A DNA stretch of 64,000 bases from the NCBI RefSeq assembly GCF_014646875.1, contig NZ_BMOC01000007.1:1-64000 (forward strand), in the 5' to 3' direction. The stretch is from Halobellus salinus. Its GTDB lineage: Archaea; Halobacteriota; Halobacteria; Halobacteriales; Haloferacaceae. A program made the position numbers and the translations under genes. Position 1 is the first letter of the stretch. Each line of letters opens with the position of its first letter. Under the pieces are notes generated by a model. It searched no databases. It was not told the DNA's origin and worked only from the letters and a program-made list of their open reading frames with translations. Of this stretch, positions 35,781-45,251 are shown in pieces.

Positions 35781-36863
35781 ATGTACGACTTCGCAGTCGT
35801 CGGCGTCGGCCCCGCCGGGGCGCGGTTCGCCCGCCGCGTCGCCGAGGCGGGGTACGACGTCGTCGCGTTCGAGCAGGGGAGCGTCGGAACGCCGCTTGCG
35901 TGTTCGGGCCACGTCAGCACCGACGTCTGGGGATATGTCCCTGACGGCGCGAAAACGGACCTCCTCCAGAACCGCGTCTACGGCGCGCGGTTCCACGTCG
36001 GGGGCCCCGACACCGCCGCCCACCCATTCTACAAATCCGAGGAGATCTCGAACGTGATCGACCGAGTCGAACTCGACCGAACGCTCGCGGCCTGCGCGGA
36101 GGAGGCGGGCGCGGACGTGCGGGAAAATCACACTGTTGTCGACATCGAAGAGCGACACGATGCCGTTGCACTCACGGTCTCGAACACCGGCGGGATCGAG
36201 ACCGTCCGGGCCAAGATGGTCGCGGGGTGTGACGGTCCCACATCCCGGGTTCGTCGGCAGTCGGGGCTCCCGGAACCGGACGAACTCCTCCACGGCGTGC
36301 TCGCGTTCGATCCCAGCCCCGACGACGGCGACTTCGTTGACGTCCACCTGACGGCGCCGCGGTTTTTCGCGTGGCGGATCCCCCGCGGTGACGCCGGCGT
36401 CGAGTACGGGCTGGGCGCCCCGCCCGGCGCGTCGGTCAACGAGCTGTTCGACCGGCTGACCGAGGTCTACAACGTCGAGACCGAGCACTTCTGTTCGGGG
36501 GCGATCCCGATCGGGCCGCCGGAGCGGGTCCACACCCGCCGGGCGTTCCTGATCGGTGACGCCGCCGCCCAGACCAAGCCGTTCACCGGCGGCGGGATCC
36601 TCTACGGAATGACCGCAGCCGACTGCGCGGCCGGAGTGGTCAACCCGGATGACCCCGGGTCGATCCGGGATTACGAGTCGGCGTGGCGGTCGGCGCTTTC
36701 GCAAGAGATTGCACTGGGCCACTGGATCCGGCGGGCGTATTCGCTGCCGGAACCGCTCCAGCGGGGGGGGCTCCGGGCGCTTTCCGGCGAGATCGGCGTC
36801 CACATGGACCAGCCGACGTCGTTTTTCTCCCGGGAGCACCTCTCGAAGCTGGTGAGTCGGTAG
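35781..36863 (+). CDS. Geranylgeranyl reductase family FAD-dependent oxidoreductase
   Basis: The 360-residue flavoprotein has an N-terminal Rossmann FAD motif (DFAVVGVGPAGARFARRVAEAGYDVVAFEQ) and the family motif ACSGHVSTDVW near residue 40. The second FAD motif RRAFLIGDAAAQTKPFTGGGILYGMTAA lies near residue 270. These are typical of archaeal geranylgeranyl-reductase-like enzymes that saturate isoprenoid chains of lipids or quinones. Whether this one acts on lipids or another substrate is open; haloarchaea carry several paralogues. It is convergent with the gene ending at 36,887. Confidence 0.85.
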   Translation: MYDFAVVGVGPAGARFARRVAEAGYDVVAFEQGSVGTPLACSGHVSTDVWGYVPDGAKTDLLQNRVYGARFHVGGPDTAAHPFYKSEEISNVIDRVELDRTLAACAEEAGADVRENHTVVDIEERHDAVALTVSNTGGIETVRAKMVAGCDGPTSRVRRQSGLPEPDELLHGVLAFDPSPDDGDFVDVHLTAPRFFAWRIPRGDAGVEYGLGAPPGASVNELFDRLTEVYNVETEHFCSGAIPIGPPERVHTRRAFLIGDAAAQTKPFTGGGILYGMTAADCAAGVVNPDDPGSIRDYESAWRSALSQEIALGHWIRRAYSLPEPLQRGGLRALSGEIGVHMDQPTSFFSREHLSKLVSR

Positions 36864-36886
36864 CGGCGTTGCCGGCTGTCCGGCGA

Positions 36887-37993
36887 CTACGGCTCCGGAT
36901 ATGTCGGGCGGCGCTCCGAGACGGCACCGCCGTCAACGAAGGGCAGCGGCGTGCGAGTCGCATCGACTGCGCCGTCGTCGCCGTCGATCGACACCGACGC
37001 GCTGCCGGCGTCGAAGTCGACGAGCGCGAGCGCGATCGGCGCCTCGAGCGACGGACTCTCGACGGCCCGCGTCACCTCCCCGATCGAGTCGCCGCCGGTG
37101 GTGACAGGCGTGCCCGGGTCCGGAAGGGGATCGGTGCCCTCCGGTCCGAGTTGAAGCCCGACCAGCCGTTGGCTCGGCTGTCCCCGGTTTTCGACCTTCG
37201 AGACCACCTCCTGGCCGACGTAACACCCTTTCGCGAAGTCGAGCGCGTTCCGGAGGCCAACAACGTTCGGGATCCGGCCGTCGAGTTCGGTGTGGAAAAG
37301 CGGCGTGCCGGCCTCCGTTGTGAGCGTCCGCCACGTCCGATACCCGAACGGGACGGCGTTCATTCCGAATGACAGAAGCGTCTCGAACACCCGGTGGGCG
37401 GCGTCAGCGGTACACACCACCTCGTAGCCCTCCTCGCCGGTGAGGCCGTCGCCGGCGACCACGGTCACACCCTCCCCGCCCATCGACCCGCGGACGAACG
37501 TCAGTTCGGGTTCCGGCGACCCGGCACCGTTGAGCACGCTCGCGACCTTCTCCGTCGAGTTCGGCCCGTGGACACCGAAGACCGCGAACTCCGTCGACGC
37601 CGCCCGAACCGCAACATCGCGGATGAACACGTTCCCCGCCCACTCCTCGGCGAGTGGTTCGGCCCGATCCGGCGGCGTGAAACACAGCAGCCGCTCGCCG
37701 GCGTTGTAGACGTAGAGGTCGGTCTCGATGCGACCTTGCGGGGTGAGAAGCAGCGCGTAAACGCCCGCCCCATCCGCGTCCGGAACCTGGTTCGAGACGG
37801 TGTCGTCGACGAACTCAACGCGGTCATCGCCCTCGACCACGACAACCCCGTACCCCATCTCAACGACGCCGACTCCGTTACGGACGGCACGGTGCGTCCG
37901 CTCGGGGCGGCCGTAGTCGCGGACGAACCGCCGGTCGCCGCGTTCGAAGAACGTCGCACCGTGCGCCTCGTGCATCTCGGCGACGACAGTCAT
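36887..37993 (-). CDS. YgfZ/GcvT-domain protein (folate-binding, Fe-S cluster related)
   Basis: The 368-residue protein has the aminomethyltransferase fold: the N-terminal domain begins HGATFFERGDRRFVRDYG; LTGEEGYEVVC and the signature DFAKGCYVGQEVVSKVENRGQPSQRLVGLQL identify YgfZ/GcvT-like proteins. The K-G-C-Y-x-G-Q-E motif is the YgfZ hallmark. YgfZ helps maintain Fe-S enzymes using tetrahydrofolate; true GcvT works in glycine cleavage, and no gcvH or gcvP lies nearby. Start ATG 37,993 is chosen over an upstream in-frame ATG because of the family N-terminus. Confidence 0.82.
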   Translation of the reverse strand: MTVVAEMHEAHGATFFERGDRRFVRDYGRPERTHRAVRNGVGVVEMGYGVVVVEGDDRVEFVDDTVSNQVPDADGAGVYALLLTPQGRIETDLYVYNAGERLLCFTPPDRAEPLAEEWAGNVFIRDVAVRAASTEFAVFGVHGPNSTEKVASVLNGAGSPEPELTFVRGSMGGEGVTVVAGDGLTGEEGYEVVCTADAAHRVFETLLSFGMNAVPFGYRTWRTLTTEAGTPLFHTELDGRIPNVVGLRNALDFAKGCYVGQEVVSKVENRGQPSQRLVGLQLGPEGTDPLPDPGTPVTTGGDSIGEVTRAVESPSLEAPIALALVDFDAGSASVSIDGDDGAVDATRTPLPFVDGGAVSERRPTYPEP

Positions 37994-38444
37994 CGCGGTA
38001 GTATCGGCGACACGGGAATAAATGCGTTCGGCACGCGGTAGCGCACGCGGCGCACCCACCGGCGTCTACAGAGTAGCGAGGCGAGTGCCTCGGGGTCGCC
38101 CGGAGATCGAAGATTTCCGTGATCACGAGAATCGAAGATCCTCGAACGACTTGCCCCCGAAGGTGAAGCCGACACGAAGATTTGATAGATATATCACTCA
38201 CATAGACTACAGTCAGAGAACTCACAAGACGGGTTAACGACCGTAATCCAGTGGTGACTGAGCAAGCTTTGGAAATGCGACTCCTCTCAAAACCCACGTT
38301 TGATGTGGTGCGACGGGAGTTGTCGGGCGGGGTGGAGCCGCCGACCCTCACGGACGCACCGGGCGTTCGGGTGTGAATTCCAACCGACCCAGTTCGGGAA
38401 GGCCGAGGGGAATTACATTCGCCTGCGGGTACAGTGCGGTCCTA
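37994..38444. other. Gene-free stretch, probably decayed sequence
   Basis: About 450 bp hold no gene that can be supported. An AT-rich TTTGATAGATATATCAC at about 38,180-38,196 could be a promoter. Short frames such as the one at about 38,275-38,376 have no recognisable protein. The stretch runs into the 80-bp palindromic element and a hairpin, so it is probably mobile-element debris. Confidence 0.5.
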
Positions 38445-38524
38445 ATACTGTCGGCTATAGTCGCGTGACGTATTTCGACACCCCGGGGTGTCGAAAACCT
38501 TCACGTAGTTATAGCCGACAGTAT
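38445..38524. mobile_element. 80-bp near-palindromic MITE-like element
   Basis: The ends are perfect 15-bp inverted repeats: ATACTGTCGGCTATA at 38,445-38,459 and TATAGCCGACAGTAT at 38,510-38,524. Inside, CGACACCCC and GGGGTGTCG form a second perfect inverted repeat, and most of the arms in between also pair, so the whole element can fold into one long hairpin. It encodes nothing. The terminal sequence recurs as a 25-bp solo form at 54,938-54,962. It is probably a non-autonomous relative of an insertion sequence whose transposase is not in this window. Confidence 0.7.
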
Positions 38525-38530
38525 AAGATC

Positions 38531-38565
38531 GTGAAGCCTCGGGGTTCGTCCCTGAGGTACTTCAC
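38531..38565. terminator. Hairpin at the convergent end of the DUF6432-like gene (terminator or IS605-type end)
   Basis: GTGAAG-CCTCGGGG-TTCG-TCCCTGAGG-TACTTCAC forms a long imperfect hairpin that includes the stop codon region of the minus-strand gene ending at 38,562. It resembles right-end hairpins of haloarchaeal IS200/IS605 elements but could equally act as a transcription stop. The two cannot be separated from sequence alone. Confidence 0.4.
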
Positions 38566-38861
38566 AACCCGAACCGTTCTCGGAGCGCATCCAGGTACCC
38601 CTGCTCCTCGTGGTGTTCGGCGTCGGGATCGGGGACGACGCGATCGGCAACCAGGATCACCACCTGGTCGCTGCCGTCCTCGACCGAGATCAAGCCGTCC
38701 TGTTTCAGCGCCGCGAGCGCCGCCTCGATGTCGTCGATGTCGGTATCGACGGCAGCGCGCACCTCGAAGACAGTCATTCCCTCCTCTGCGCGGTCGACGA
38801 GCGCATCAAGGACTTCCACCTCGACGTCCCGCCGGTCCCGGAACTCGCGCTGCGCTCTCAT
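38562..38861 (-). CDS. Small winged-helix protein (DUF6432-like)
   Basis: The 99-residue protein starts MRAQREFRDRRDVEVEVLDALVDRAEEGMTVFEVRAAVDTDIDDIEAALAALKQDGLISVEDGSDQVVILV, a winged-helix fold common to a haloarchaeal family I recall as DUF6432. It may bind DNA or act in protein interaction. The start at 38,861 is preferred because residues before it in the open frame are unlike the family. It has no obvious partner; the next gene is divergent at 39,034. Confidence 0.75.
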   Translation of the reverse strand: MRAQREFRDRRDVEVEVLDALVDRAEEGMTVFEVRAAVDTDIDDIEAALAALKQDGLISVEDGSDQVVILVADRVVPDPDAEHHEEQGYLDALRERFGL

Positions 38862-39033
38862 ACCCGGGTGTTGTCCCGCATCGGGTATACGCTTACCGCC
38901 GTCACGGGTGCCGGTCGTCACGGACCCGGCTCACGGGCCGTGCGGTAGGGCTCGGAGACACACCGACGCGGCGTCTGCCGTCCGTCTGACGGAGCAGGTA
39001 CACTTTTGATGGTGACCGCCGCAACACCGCGTA

Positions 39034-40470
39034 ATGGGACTGAAATGTCGTCTCTTCGGGCACACGTACGGGAACCCCGAAGTCGAGCGCAGCCGCAAGG
39101 AGGAGGGTGACGAAGTCGTCGTCACCATCCGAAACGTGAAGCGGTGCGAACGGTGTGGGGACGAGAAGATGGTGAACCAGACCAAGGAAGTCACGTCGGT
39201 TCGCACCCCTGAAGAGGTCGGGCTCAACGCGGCCGAGGACGACTCGGCAACCCCGAATTCCGCAAGCGAGGGAGACGGCGGCCCGCCAACGGGGCCGGAA
39301 TCGCCGGTGACACCGGTGGAGTCGGAACCGACACCGGCGGCGGAGCCGACCCCCGATCTGGACGCCGCGGCGGACGCGACCGCAGACGGCGACGCGGAGC
39401 CGACAGTCGAGATCCCCACCGAGTTCCGGGGGGGTGGGATCGACGACAGCACCGCGGCCGACCCCGCTGAGGACGCGGCGGACGCCCGGCCCGAATCGGG
39501 CGACACCCCCGGAACGGACGGCGAGTGGGACGCTGAGACGGTGGTTGAGGAACCGGACGAACAGACCGGAACGGCCGGTGTGGAGCCGTCTGCGGCCGAT
39601 GACCCCGACGAGGGCGTGGCGTCAGAGCGCGACGAGGGCCGGGAGACGGGAAGCGACGAGGGTTGGGAGACGGGAAGCGACGAGGGCCGGGAGACGGGAA
39701 GCGACGAGGGCCGGGAGACGGGAAGCGACGAGGGCCGGGAGACGGGAAGTGACGAGGGCCGGGAGACGGGAAGCGACGAGGGTTGGGAGACGGGAAGCGA
39801 CGACTGGGACGATGTCGAGCCGGATCCCGATGTCGACGACGCGGTGATTCTCGACGCTGGTGAGACCGAGCGCGACGACGTCCAGTGGCCCGAGGACCCG
39901 GACGCCGACCCGGATCCGGCCACTGATGCCGTCGACTCGGAGGCACCACACCCGGCGGACGAACGCCGGACCACTGACGCCGAGATCATCGACGCCAGGG
40001 AGGCGGAAGCCGAGCCAGCGGGCGGCTCAGCGGGCGGGTGGCCCGAGAACGACGACACGGGGGGAGCCGATGGGTGGCCCGACCACGAGGGCGCCGACGA
40101 GGGCTACTCCGCGACCCCCAACGGCGATATCGACGCCGAGTTCGCCGGGGACGGACTGACACCCGAGGCGAACGGCGGTGCCCCTGACGACCCCGTCGCA
40201 GTCGACGGCATCACCGTGGGGGGCGGCGCAGCCGAGGGGGCGCACGCGGACGCCGGGACGGACTCGGACCCCGAAGCCGGGGGCGACACCGGGACCGGCG
40301 AGGGGTTCGTCCGCGCCGGGAAATCGACGGCGGACGACGTCCCCGCAGACCGGGTTGAGTTTTACTGCCCCAACTGCGAGCACGCCCGGGTCGCCGGCGC
40401 CTCCCCCATCCGCGCCGGCGACATCTGTCCCGGGTGCAAACAGGGATACATCGCCGAACGCGAGCGGTGA
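39034..40470 (+). CDS. Haloarchaeal zinc-ribbon protein with long acidic repeat linker (DUF7093-like)
   Basis: The 478-residue protein has an N-terminal zinc module (MGLKCRLFGHTYGNPEVERSRKEEGDEVVVTIRNVKRCERCGDEK). It then has about 380 residues of acidic, disordered sequence including seven tandem DEGRETGS/DEGWETGS units, and a C-terminal zinc ribbon (FYCPNCEHARVAGASPIRAGDICPGCKQGYIAERER). The layout matches haloarchaeal DUF7093-type proteins of unknown function. The C-terminal ribbon is duplicated as a separate small gene 50 bp downstream. Confidence 0.75.
   Translation: MGLKCRLFGHTYGNPEVERSRKEEGDEVVVTIRNVKRCERCGDEKMVNQTKEVTSVRTPEEVGLNAAEDDSATPNSASEGDGGPPTGPESPVTPVESEPTPAAEPTPDLDAAADATADGDAEPTVEIPTEFRGGGIDDSTAADPAEDAADARPESGDTPGTDGEWDAETVVEEPDEQTGTAGVEPSAADDPDEGVASERDEGRETGSDEGWETGSDEGRETGSDEGRETGSDEGRETGSDEGRETGSDEGWETGSDDWDDVEPDPDVDDAVILDAGETERDDVQWPEDPDADPDPATDAVDSEAPHPADERRTTDAEIIDAREAEAEPAGGSAGGWPENDDTGGADGWPDHEGADEGYSATPNGDIDAEFAGDGLTPEANGGAPDDPVAVDGITVGGGAAEGAHADAGTDSDPEAGGDTGTGEGFVRAGKSTADDVPADRVEFYCPNCEHARVAGASPIRAGDICPGCKQGYIAERER
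39631..39798. repeat. 24-bp coding tandem repeat, seven units
   Basis: The unit GACGAGGGCCGGGAGACGGG plus AAGC is repeated seven times in frame, with GGTTGG replacing GGCCGG in units 2 and 7. It encodes DEGR/WETGS. No spacers exist, so it is an expansion within the gene. Confidence 0.95.
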
Positions 40471-40519
40471 ACCCGCTGGTGTCCGGGAATCCGTCCGGCG
40501 ACACGGCGCGGGAGGGGGT

Positions 40520-40639
40520 ATGAACCTGTTCTACCGCCCGAACTGCGCACACCACGCGGCCGAGACTGACTCGTCGCTGCGTACGGGCGACATCTGCCCC
40601 GAGTGCAAGCGGGGATATATCGCCCGACGCGAGCGGTAA
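40520..40639 (+). CDS. 39-residue zinc-ribbon protein, partial duplicate of the upstream C-terminus
   Basis: An ATG at 40,520 gives MNLFYRPNCAHHAAETDSSLRTGDICPECKRGYIARRER. This aligns with the last 37 residues of the gene ending at 40,470 (FYCPNCEHARVAGASPIRAGDICPGCKQGYIAERER). The first CxxC has become PxxC, so the zinc site is incomplete, although two His residues in NCAHHAA might replace a ligand. It is either a small functional relic or a decaying duplicate. Confidence 0.6.
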   Translation: MNLFYRPNCAHHAAETDSSLRTGDICPECKRGYIARRER

Positions 40640-40685
40640 CGCGCGGGACGAAACTGGTAAACCACCACCTGTCGAACCACGGGCC

Positions 40686-41066
40686 ATGAAGCAGTACAAG
40701 ATGCGCCGCGGGGAGACTCTAGAGGAGCGTATTCCGGATATGGAGTCGACCGTCGAAGAGTATTTCGGCCCGATCACGGGGACGACAGAGCACAGGGGAA
40801 GCGACCTCTACGTGGTCGGAGAGCCCGACAACCCGGTGTTCGAGCGGGTCATTGCCGGCACCGTCGCATACAGCAGCAAGAAGGATCGGTTAGGCGTCGA
40901 GTTCGAGGAGCGCGACCCCACCGAACTGGGCCCCGACGAACTCGAAGCCGCCGGCGAAGCCGTCGAGAAGAAAAACGATTTTCTGCTCGAGGCGACCGGC
41001 CGTGACGCGAAGTCCCGCCGGGATTCGATGAAGCGCGATGTCGAGGACGACGCCCCCGACTACTGA
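40686..41066 (+). CDS. DUF5611 family protein
   Basis: The 126-residue protein begins MKQYKMRRGETLEERIPDMESTVEEYFGPITG, the start of a conserved haloarchaeal family that I recall as DUF5611. It continues with a beta-rich region (SDLYVVGEPDNPVFERVIAGTVAYSSKKDRLGVEFEERDPTEL) and a charged helical tail. Function unknown. It stands alone between the zinc-ribbon genes and glucokinase. Confidence 0.75.
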   Translation: MKQYKMRRGETLEERIPDMESTVEEYFGPITGTTEHRGSDLYVVGEPDNPVFERVIAGTVAYSSKKDRLGVEFEERDPTELGPDELEAAGEAVEKKNDFLLEATGRDAKSRRDSMKRDVEDDAPDY

Positions 41067-41187
41067 GCCGGGTCGGCCCGCCACCGACGCCACCGCCCGT
41101 GCGGTGTCTCTCCGGGGCGTACACGGTGGGGCCGGGGTCGGGCGCGAACCCGCTTAATTAAGTATCGCGCTCACTCGTACCGACACG

Positions 41188-42156
41188 ATGGCCAACTACG
41201 TTGGCGTCGACTTGGGGGCGACGAACATCCGGGCGGTCGCCGCCGGAGGCGACGGCACGATCTTGGGGGCGGCCGACGACGACACTCCGCGGAGTCCCAC
41301 CGGAATCGGCGTCACCGAGGCCGTACTAGGTGTCGTCCGCGAGGCGTGCGCCGAGGCGAGTGTCGACCCGGAGTCGGTGACTGCGGCCGGAATCGGATCG
41401 ATCGGGCCGCTTGACCTCGCGGAGGGGGCGGTCGAAAACCCCGCGAACCTTCCGGACACCATCGATCGGATCCCGCTTGTCGGGCCGCTGTCAGTGCTTC
41501 TCGACACCGGCCAAGTGTACCTCCACAACGACACGAGCGCGGGCGTGATCGGCGAGCGGTTCTACTCCGAGCGGAACCCCGACGACATGGTGTATCTCAC
41601 CATCTCCTCAGGGATCGGCGCGGGCGTCTGCGTTGACGGCCACGTCCTCGCGGGGTGGGACGGTAACGCGGGCGAGGCCGGGCACATGACCGTCGACCCA
41701 CAGGGTCGGCTTACCTGTGGGTGCGGCCACGACGGCCACTGGGAGGGATACTGCTCGGGAAACCACATACCCCGGTACGCGGCGTATCTCCACGACAACG
41801 ACCCCGTCGAGACGGCGCTGCCCATAGACGACCCATCGTTTTCGGCGGCGGACGTCTTCGAACACGACCGCAGCGACGAGTTTGCGACCCACGTGGTCGA
41901 TCAGATCGCCCACTGGAACGCCATGGGCGTTGCGAACATCGTCCACGCGTACGCGCCGCTCGTGATCTACGTCGGCGGCGCGGTCGCGCTCAACAACCCC
42001 GACCGAACCTTGGACCCGATCCGCGACCGGATGGCGGACATGGTGATGTCGAACGTCCCCGAGATCCGGCTGACCACCCTCGGCGACGACGTGGTGGTGA
42101 AAGGCGCCTTAGCGAGCGCTATGACCGGCGGGACGGGGGACGCCTCCCGGGCGTGA
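41188..42156 (+). CDS. ROK-family glucokinase
   Basis: The 322-residue sugar kinase has the N-terminal phosphate motif [14 protein letters not shown]. It has the ROK signature around [36 protein letters not shown] and the zinc-binding [16 protein letters not shown]. The sugar-binding E-x-G-H is present (EAGH). It phosphorylates glucose or a related hexose with ATP in the cytoplasm. The stop codon overlaps the start of the next gene by one base (TGATG). Confidence 0.9.
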   Translation: MANYVGVDLGATNIRAVAAGGDGTILGAADDDTPRSPTGIGVTEAVLGVVREACAEASVDPESVTAAGIGSIGPLDLAEGAVENPANLPDTIDRIPLVGPLSVLLDTGQVYLHNDTSAGVIGERFYSERNPDDMVYLTISSGIGAGVCVDGHVLAGWDGNAGEAGHMTVDPQGRLTCGCGHDGHWEGYCSGNHIPRYAAYLHDNDPVETALPIDDPSFSAADVFEHDRSDEFATHVVDQIAHWNAMGVANIVHAYAPLVIYVGGAVALNNPDRTLDPIRDRMADMVMSNVPEIRLTTLGDDVVVKGALASAMTGGTGDASRA

Positions 42157-43730
42157 TGCGACGACGGCGCTTCCTCCGGGGTGTCGGCAGCGGGTTCGGG
42201 ACAGCCGCGGGCGTCGCGGTCGGCGGGCGGGCGTCGACCCGCCGGGTCGCGGCCCACCCCGGCCCCTACGAGCCGTACGGCTCGATCGACGTTGCGGGCG
42301 CGAGGGAGGCGGTCGTCGACCCCGACGGCGACGTGGCGTACCTCGCCACCACCACGGGCTACGCGACTGTCGACGTGTCTGCACCCGACCGGCCCGAACT
42401 CCTGGCGGACGTCCGCGACCCGCTGACCGACCGCGAGGGCGGCCCGCTCCGGGGAATCTTCGACGCGAAGCTCGACGCGACCGATCCGACGACTCTCGTG
42501 GTCGCCGGCCCCGCGAACCCCCTGCGCGGCGCGGTGTCGGGGATCCTCGTGGTCGACGTGTCGGACTCCGCCCGGCCCGACGAGGTCGTGTTCCACGCGA
42601 CTGACGGTCCGGTCCACAACTGCTTCGTGCGCGACGGCCTCGCGTACATCACCGGCAACGACGGTGGCCGGAACCCGGTCGTGATCGTCGACCTCGGGAC
42701 GGGCACGGAGGTGGGGCGGTGGTCGGTGACGGACGTCGCCGACGCGTGGGCAGCGGTGCCGAGCGGCCTCCGGAGCGTCCACGACGTGTACGTTGCCGGC
42801 GACACCGCGTTCGTCGCGCTGTGGGACGCCGGTACCTGGCTGCTGGACGTGTCGGATCCCGCCGACCCGACCGTCCGGGGACGGGTTGACGTCCCCGATC
42901 CGGAGCCGCTCGCGGACCTCTCGGAGTCGGCGGTCCGGCGCCGGGCGACGCTGCCGCCGGGGAACCACCACTACGTCGCGACCGACGAGTCGGGAACGCT
43001 CCTCGGCGTGGGTCGGGAGTCGTGGGGACGCCGGGTCGACCAGAACGCCACCGCGACCCCCGCGGCCGACGTGACGGCGACCGACTCGGGGCCGGCACCT
43101 GGAACCGCCGCGCCGCTCTCGGCCGGAGCGGACGCGAAGTTCGTCGGTGGCCCCTCGGGGATCGACCTCTGGGACGTGTCGGATCCTGCAGAGCCGGTCC
43201 CACGGGCGACTGTTCCGGCGCCCGCGTCGCCGGACCCCACATACGGCGGCGTGTGGACCACCGCCCACAACTTCGAGCTCTCGGGGGAGGTCCTCTACTC
43301 CTCGTGGTACCGCGGGGGAGTCAAGCGCCACGACGTGTCGGAGCCGAGCACCCCCAAGGAACTGTCGTGGTGGCGCGACCCCGAGACCGCCAGCTTCTGG
43401 ACTGCGCGGCTGGCAGCGCCCGGCGAGCGCGACGGCTTCTTCGTCGCCAGCAGTTGGGGCGTCGACGACGTGGCCGCCGGGCTGTACACGTTCCCCGACC
43501 ACGCGGGCGAGCAGGCCGATCCGCCGGGCGTGCTGCCGTCGGGGACCGCGACGCCGCGACCGCGGTACGAAACGGCGACGCGGACGCCGGAGCGATCGGC
43601 GACGACAACCGCCCCGGAGACGGCGGTCGGCGGCGGCATCGGTGCCCCCGGGTTCGGCGTCGCCGCCGCCGTCGGGGGGGTTGCGCTCGCGACGTGGCGG
43701 CTCCTGTGTCGGGCCGAGGAGCGGAAGTAG
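42156..43730 (+). CDS. Tat-exported LVIVD beta-propeller repeat protein with PGF-like C-terminal anchor
   Basis: The start [14 protein letters not shown] is a twin-arginine signal, consistent with Tat dependence. The body consists of LVIVD-type repeats ([79 protein letters not shown]), expected to form a beta propeller. The C-terminus has a Thr/Pro spacer and [29 protein letters not shown], a PGF-CTERM-like sorting tail. It is coupled to the glucokinase gene by a one-base overlap, though a functional link is unclear. Confidence 0.82.
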   Translation: MRRRRFLRGVGSGFGTAAGVAVGGRASTRRVAAHPGPYEPYGSIDVAGAREAVVDPDGDVAYLATTTGYATVDVSAPDRPELLADVRDPLTDREGGPLRGIFDAKLDATDPTTLVVAGPANPLRGAVSGILVVDVSDSARPDEVVFHATDGPVHNCFVRDGLAYITGNDGGRNPVVIVDLGTGTEVGRWSVTDVADAWAAVPSGLRSVHDVYVAGDTAFVALWDAGTWLLDVSDPADPTVRGRVDVPDPEPLADLSESAVRRRATLPPGNHHYVATDESGTLLGVGRESWGRRVDQNATATPAADVTATDSGPAPGTAAPLSAGADAKFVGGPSGIDLWDVSDPAEPVPRATVPAPASPDPTYGGVWTTAHNFELSGEVLYSSWYRGGVKRHDVSEPSTPKELSWWRDPETASFWTARLAAPGERDGFFVASSWGVDDVAAGLYTFPDHAGEQADPPGVLPSGTATPRPRYETATRTPERSATTTAPETAVGGGIGAPGFGVAAAVGGVALATWRLLCRAEERK

Positions 43731-43834
43731 CCCGCTCGCCCAACCCGTGCATAACCGTGACACACTTTAATCGACGCCGGAGCGTCACGAGTACAACCGC
43801 AAAGCTCCAAAACGTCGGGCCCGAAAGCAAGGTG

Positions 43835-44167
43835 ATGAGCAACTCCGAGAACTCCCTCAAACACCGGATCGAGGAGTGGATGGTGGGCCAGATGCCGATC
43901 ATCCAGATGCACGGCGGCGACAGTGTCGTCCGGAAGGCCGACCCCGACACCGGCGAGGTGGTGGTGGAGCTCGGCGGCGCCTGCGCGGGGTGTGGCATCT
44001 CCGACATCACCGCCAACAACATCAAATCCGACCTGATTATGGACTTCGAGGACATCGACAGCGTGGTCGTGAAGATCCCGAGCTCCGGCGATCACGGCAG
44101 CAGCACCGTCGAGGGCGGCCGCGGCGGCGAGCTCCAGTACGGCACCGACGATCCGGGCCACTTCTGA
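43835..44167 (+). CDS. NifU C-terminal domain protein (Nfu-type Fe-S carrier)
   Basis: The 110-residue protein contains the Nfu domain: [58 protein letters not shown]. The CxxC in GACAGCGI binds a bridging Fe-S cluster between subunits. The usual role is delivery of Fe-S clusters. The start is ATG 43,835; an in-frame GTG lies one codon earlier. The last 25 residues are Gly/Ser-rich. Confidence 0.88.
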   Translation: MSNSENSLKHRIEEWMVGQMPIIQMHGGDSVVRKADPDTGEVVVELGGACAGCGISDITANNIKSDLIMDFEDIDSVVVKIPSSGDHGSSTVEGGRGGELQYGTDDPGHF

Positions 44168-44180
44168 CGCCGGCGAGCGG

Positions 44181-45191
44181 ATGCCGGCCGACGAGACCGA
44201 CTCGCCGAGGGAGTTCGCCTTCGAGGTGGCGCTGTGTTCGTTCTTGGAGGGCCAGACCGACTGGGTGATCGCCCGCCAACTCGGCGCGGCAGTCGCCGAT
44301 CCTGGCCGCCGGATCGCGGACGTCGTGGGCGTGGTCCCGGGGTCGAACTTCGACGCTCGAGTGGCGGTCACACCCGACACCATCCCGGTCCGCGCCGTCG
44401 AGAGCGACGTGGGCGCCGGGCGGGCGGTGCCGCGGCGGCGGGCGGTTCGGGAGTCACCGGTCCTCCGAGAATCGACTGTCGACGCCGCGGTCGACGCGGG
44501 GTTTTTTACCACCGAACGCCGCGACGGCAGGGAGTACGTCCGGCAGGCCACCCGCTACCCGACCGGATGGTTCGGCGGGGTGGTCGGGATCGAGAACAAG
44601 CCCGACCTCGGGGAGCCGGGGTCGCTGGAGCGGCAACTCCGCGTCGACGTCGAACTCGGGGTGTTCGACCGGGTGGTGGTCGCCACGGAGAGCCACGTCA
44701 CCCGCGCGCACCTCAACCGCCTCCCTCCGGAAGCGGGCGTGTGGCGGTTCGATCCCGATTCCGGCGACCGAACAGTCGTCCGCGAGCCGACGCCGCTCCC
44801 CGTCGACGATCCGGGAATCGAACTCCTGGCGGACCGACCGCTCGAAACCGAGGTCGAGATCGTCGACGCCGACGCGAAGGCACGGGCCCGGCGTCGGATC
44901 GCCGAGCGCGCCTACGGCAAGGGGTGGCGGAGCTACGGCTTCCCAGCGTGCGCCCGTGTTGACGTGACCCGGGACGGCCGCCCGTACTGTGCGTGGTTCG
45001 ACCGCGTTGTCGACCCGCGACGGGAGTGCGGCCCCGACTGTCCCGGCCACGACCCCGGGCCGGCACCCGACGTCGACGCCGCCGCACTCAGGAACGCACG
45101 GACACCCTGGCGGCGTGACCCGCCGGGCGTGGTCCGGCGGCAGTCGGGGCTCGACCGGTTCCGGATGAGCGACGCGGGACCGGACCCCTGA
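44181..45191 (+). CDS. DUF5787 family protein
   Basis: The 336-residue haloarchaeal protein begins REFAFEVALCSFLEGQTDWVIARQLGAAVADPGRRIADVVGVVPGSNFDARVAVTPDTIP. It has a nuclease-like pattern in its middle (YPTGWFGGVVGIENKPDLGEPGSLERQLRVDVELGVFDRVVVATES), where E-x-K and D residues resemble a PD-(D/E)xK fold. The C-terminus has CxxD/C residues (CGPDCPGHD). It is recalled as DUF5787; nuclease activity is an inference from motif spacing only. Confidence 0.75.
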   Translation: MPADETDSPREFAFEVALCSFLEGQTDWVIARQLGAAVADPGRRIADVVGVVPGSNFDARVAVTPDTIPVRAVESDVGAGRAVPRRRAVRESPVLRESTVDAAVDAGFFTTERRDGREYVRQATRYPTGWFGGVVGIENKPDLGEPGSLERQLRVDVELGVFDRVVVATESHVTRAHLNRLPPEAGVWRFDPDSGDRTVVREPTPLPVDDPGIELLADRPLETEVEIVDADAKARARRRIAERAYGKGWRSYGFPACARVDVTRDGRPYCAWFDRVVDPRRECGPDCPGHDPGPAPDVDAAALRNARTPWRRDPPGVVRRQSGLDRFRMSDAGPDP

Positions 45192-45251
45192 TCGGGGCCT
45201 GAGCCACCGAAGACGACCCGACTCGCCTGCACTGTGAACTGCTGAAAGCCG

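Noticed and set aside
38275-38376. Short frame (MRLLSKPTFDVVRRELSGG...) as a transposase C-terminus or small gene
   Set aside because: It has only 33 codons, no recognisable motif, and lies in repeat debris; support is too weak.
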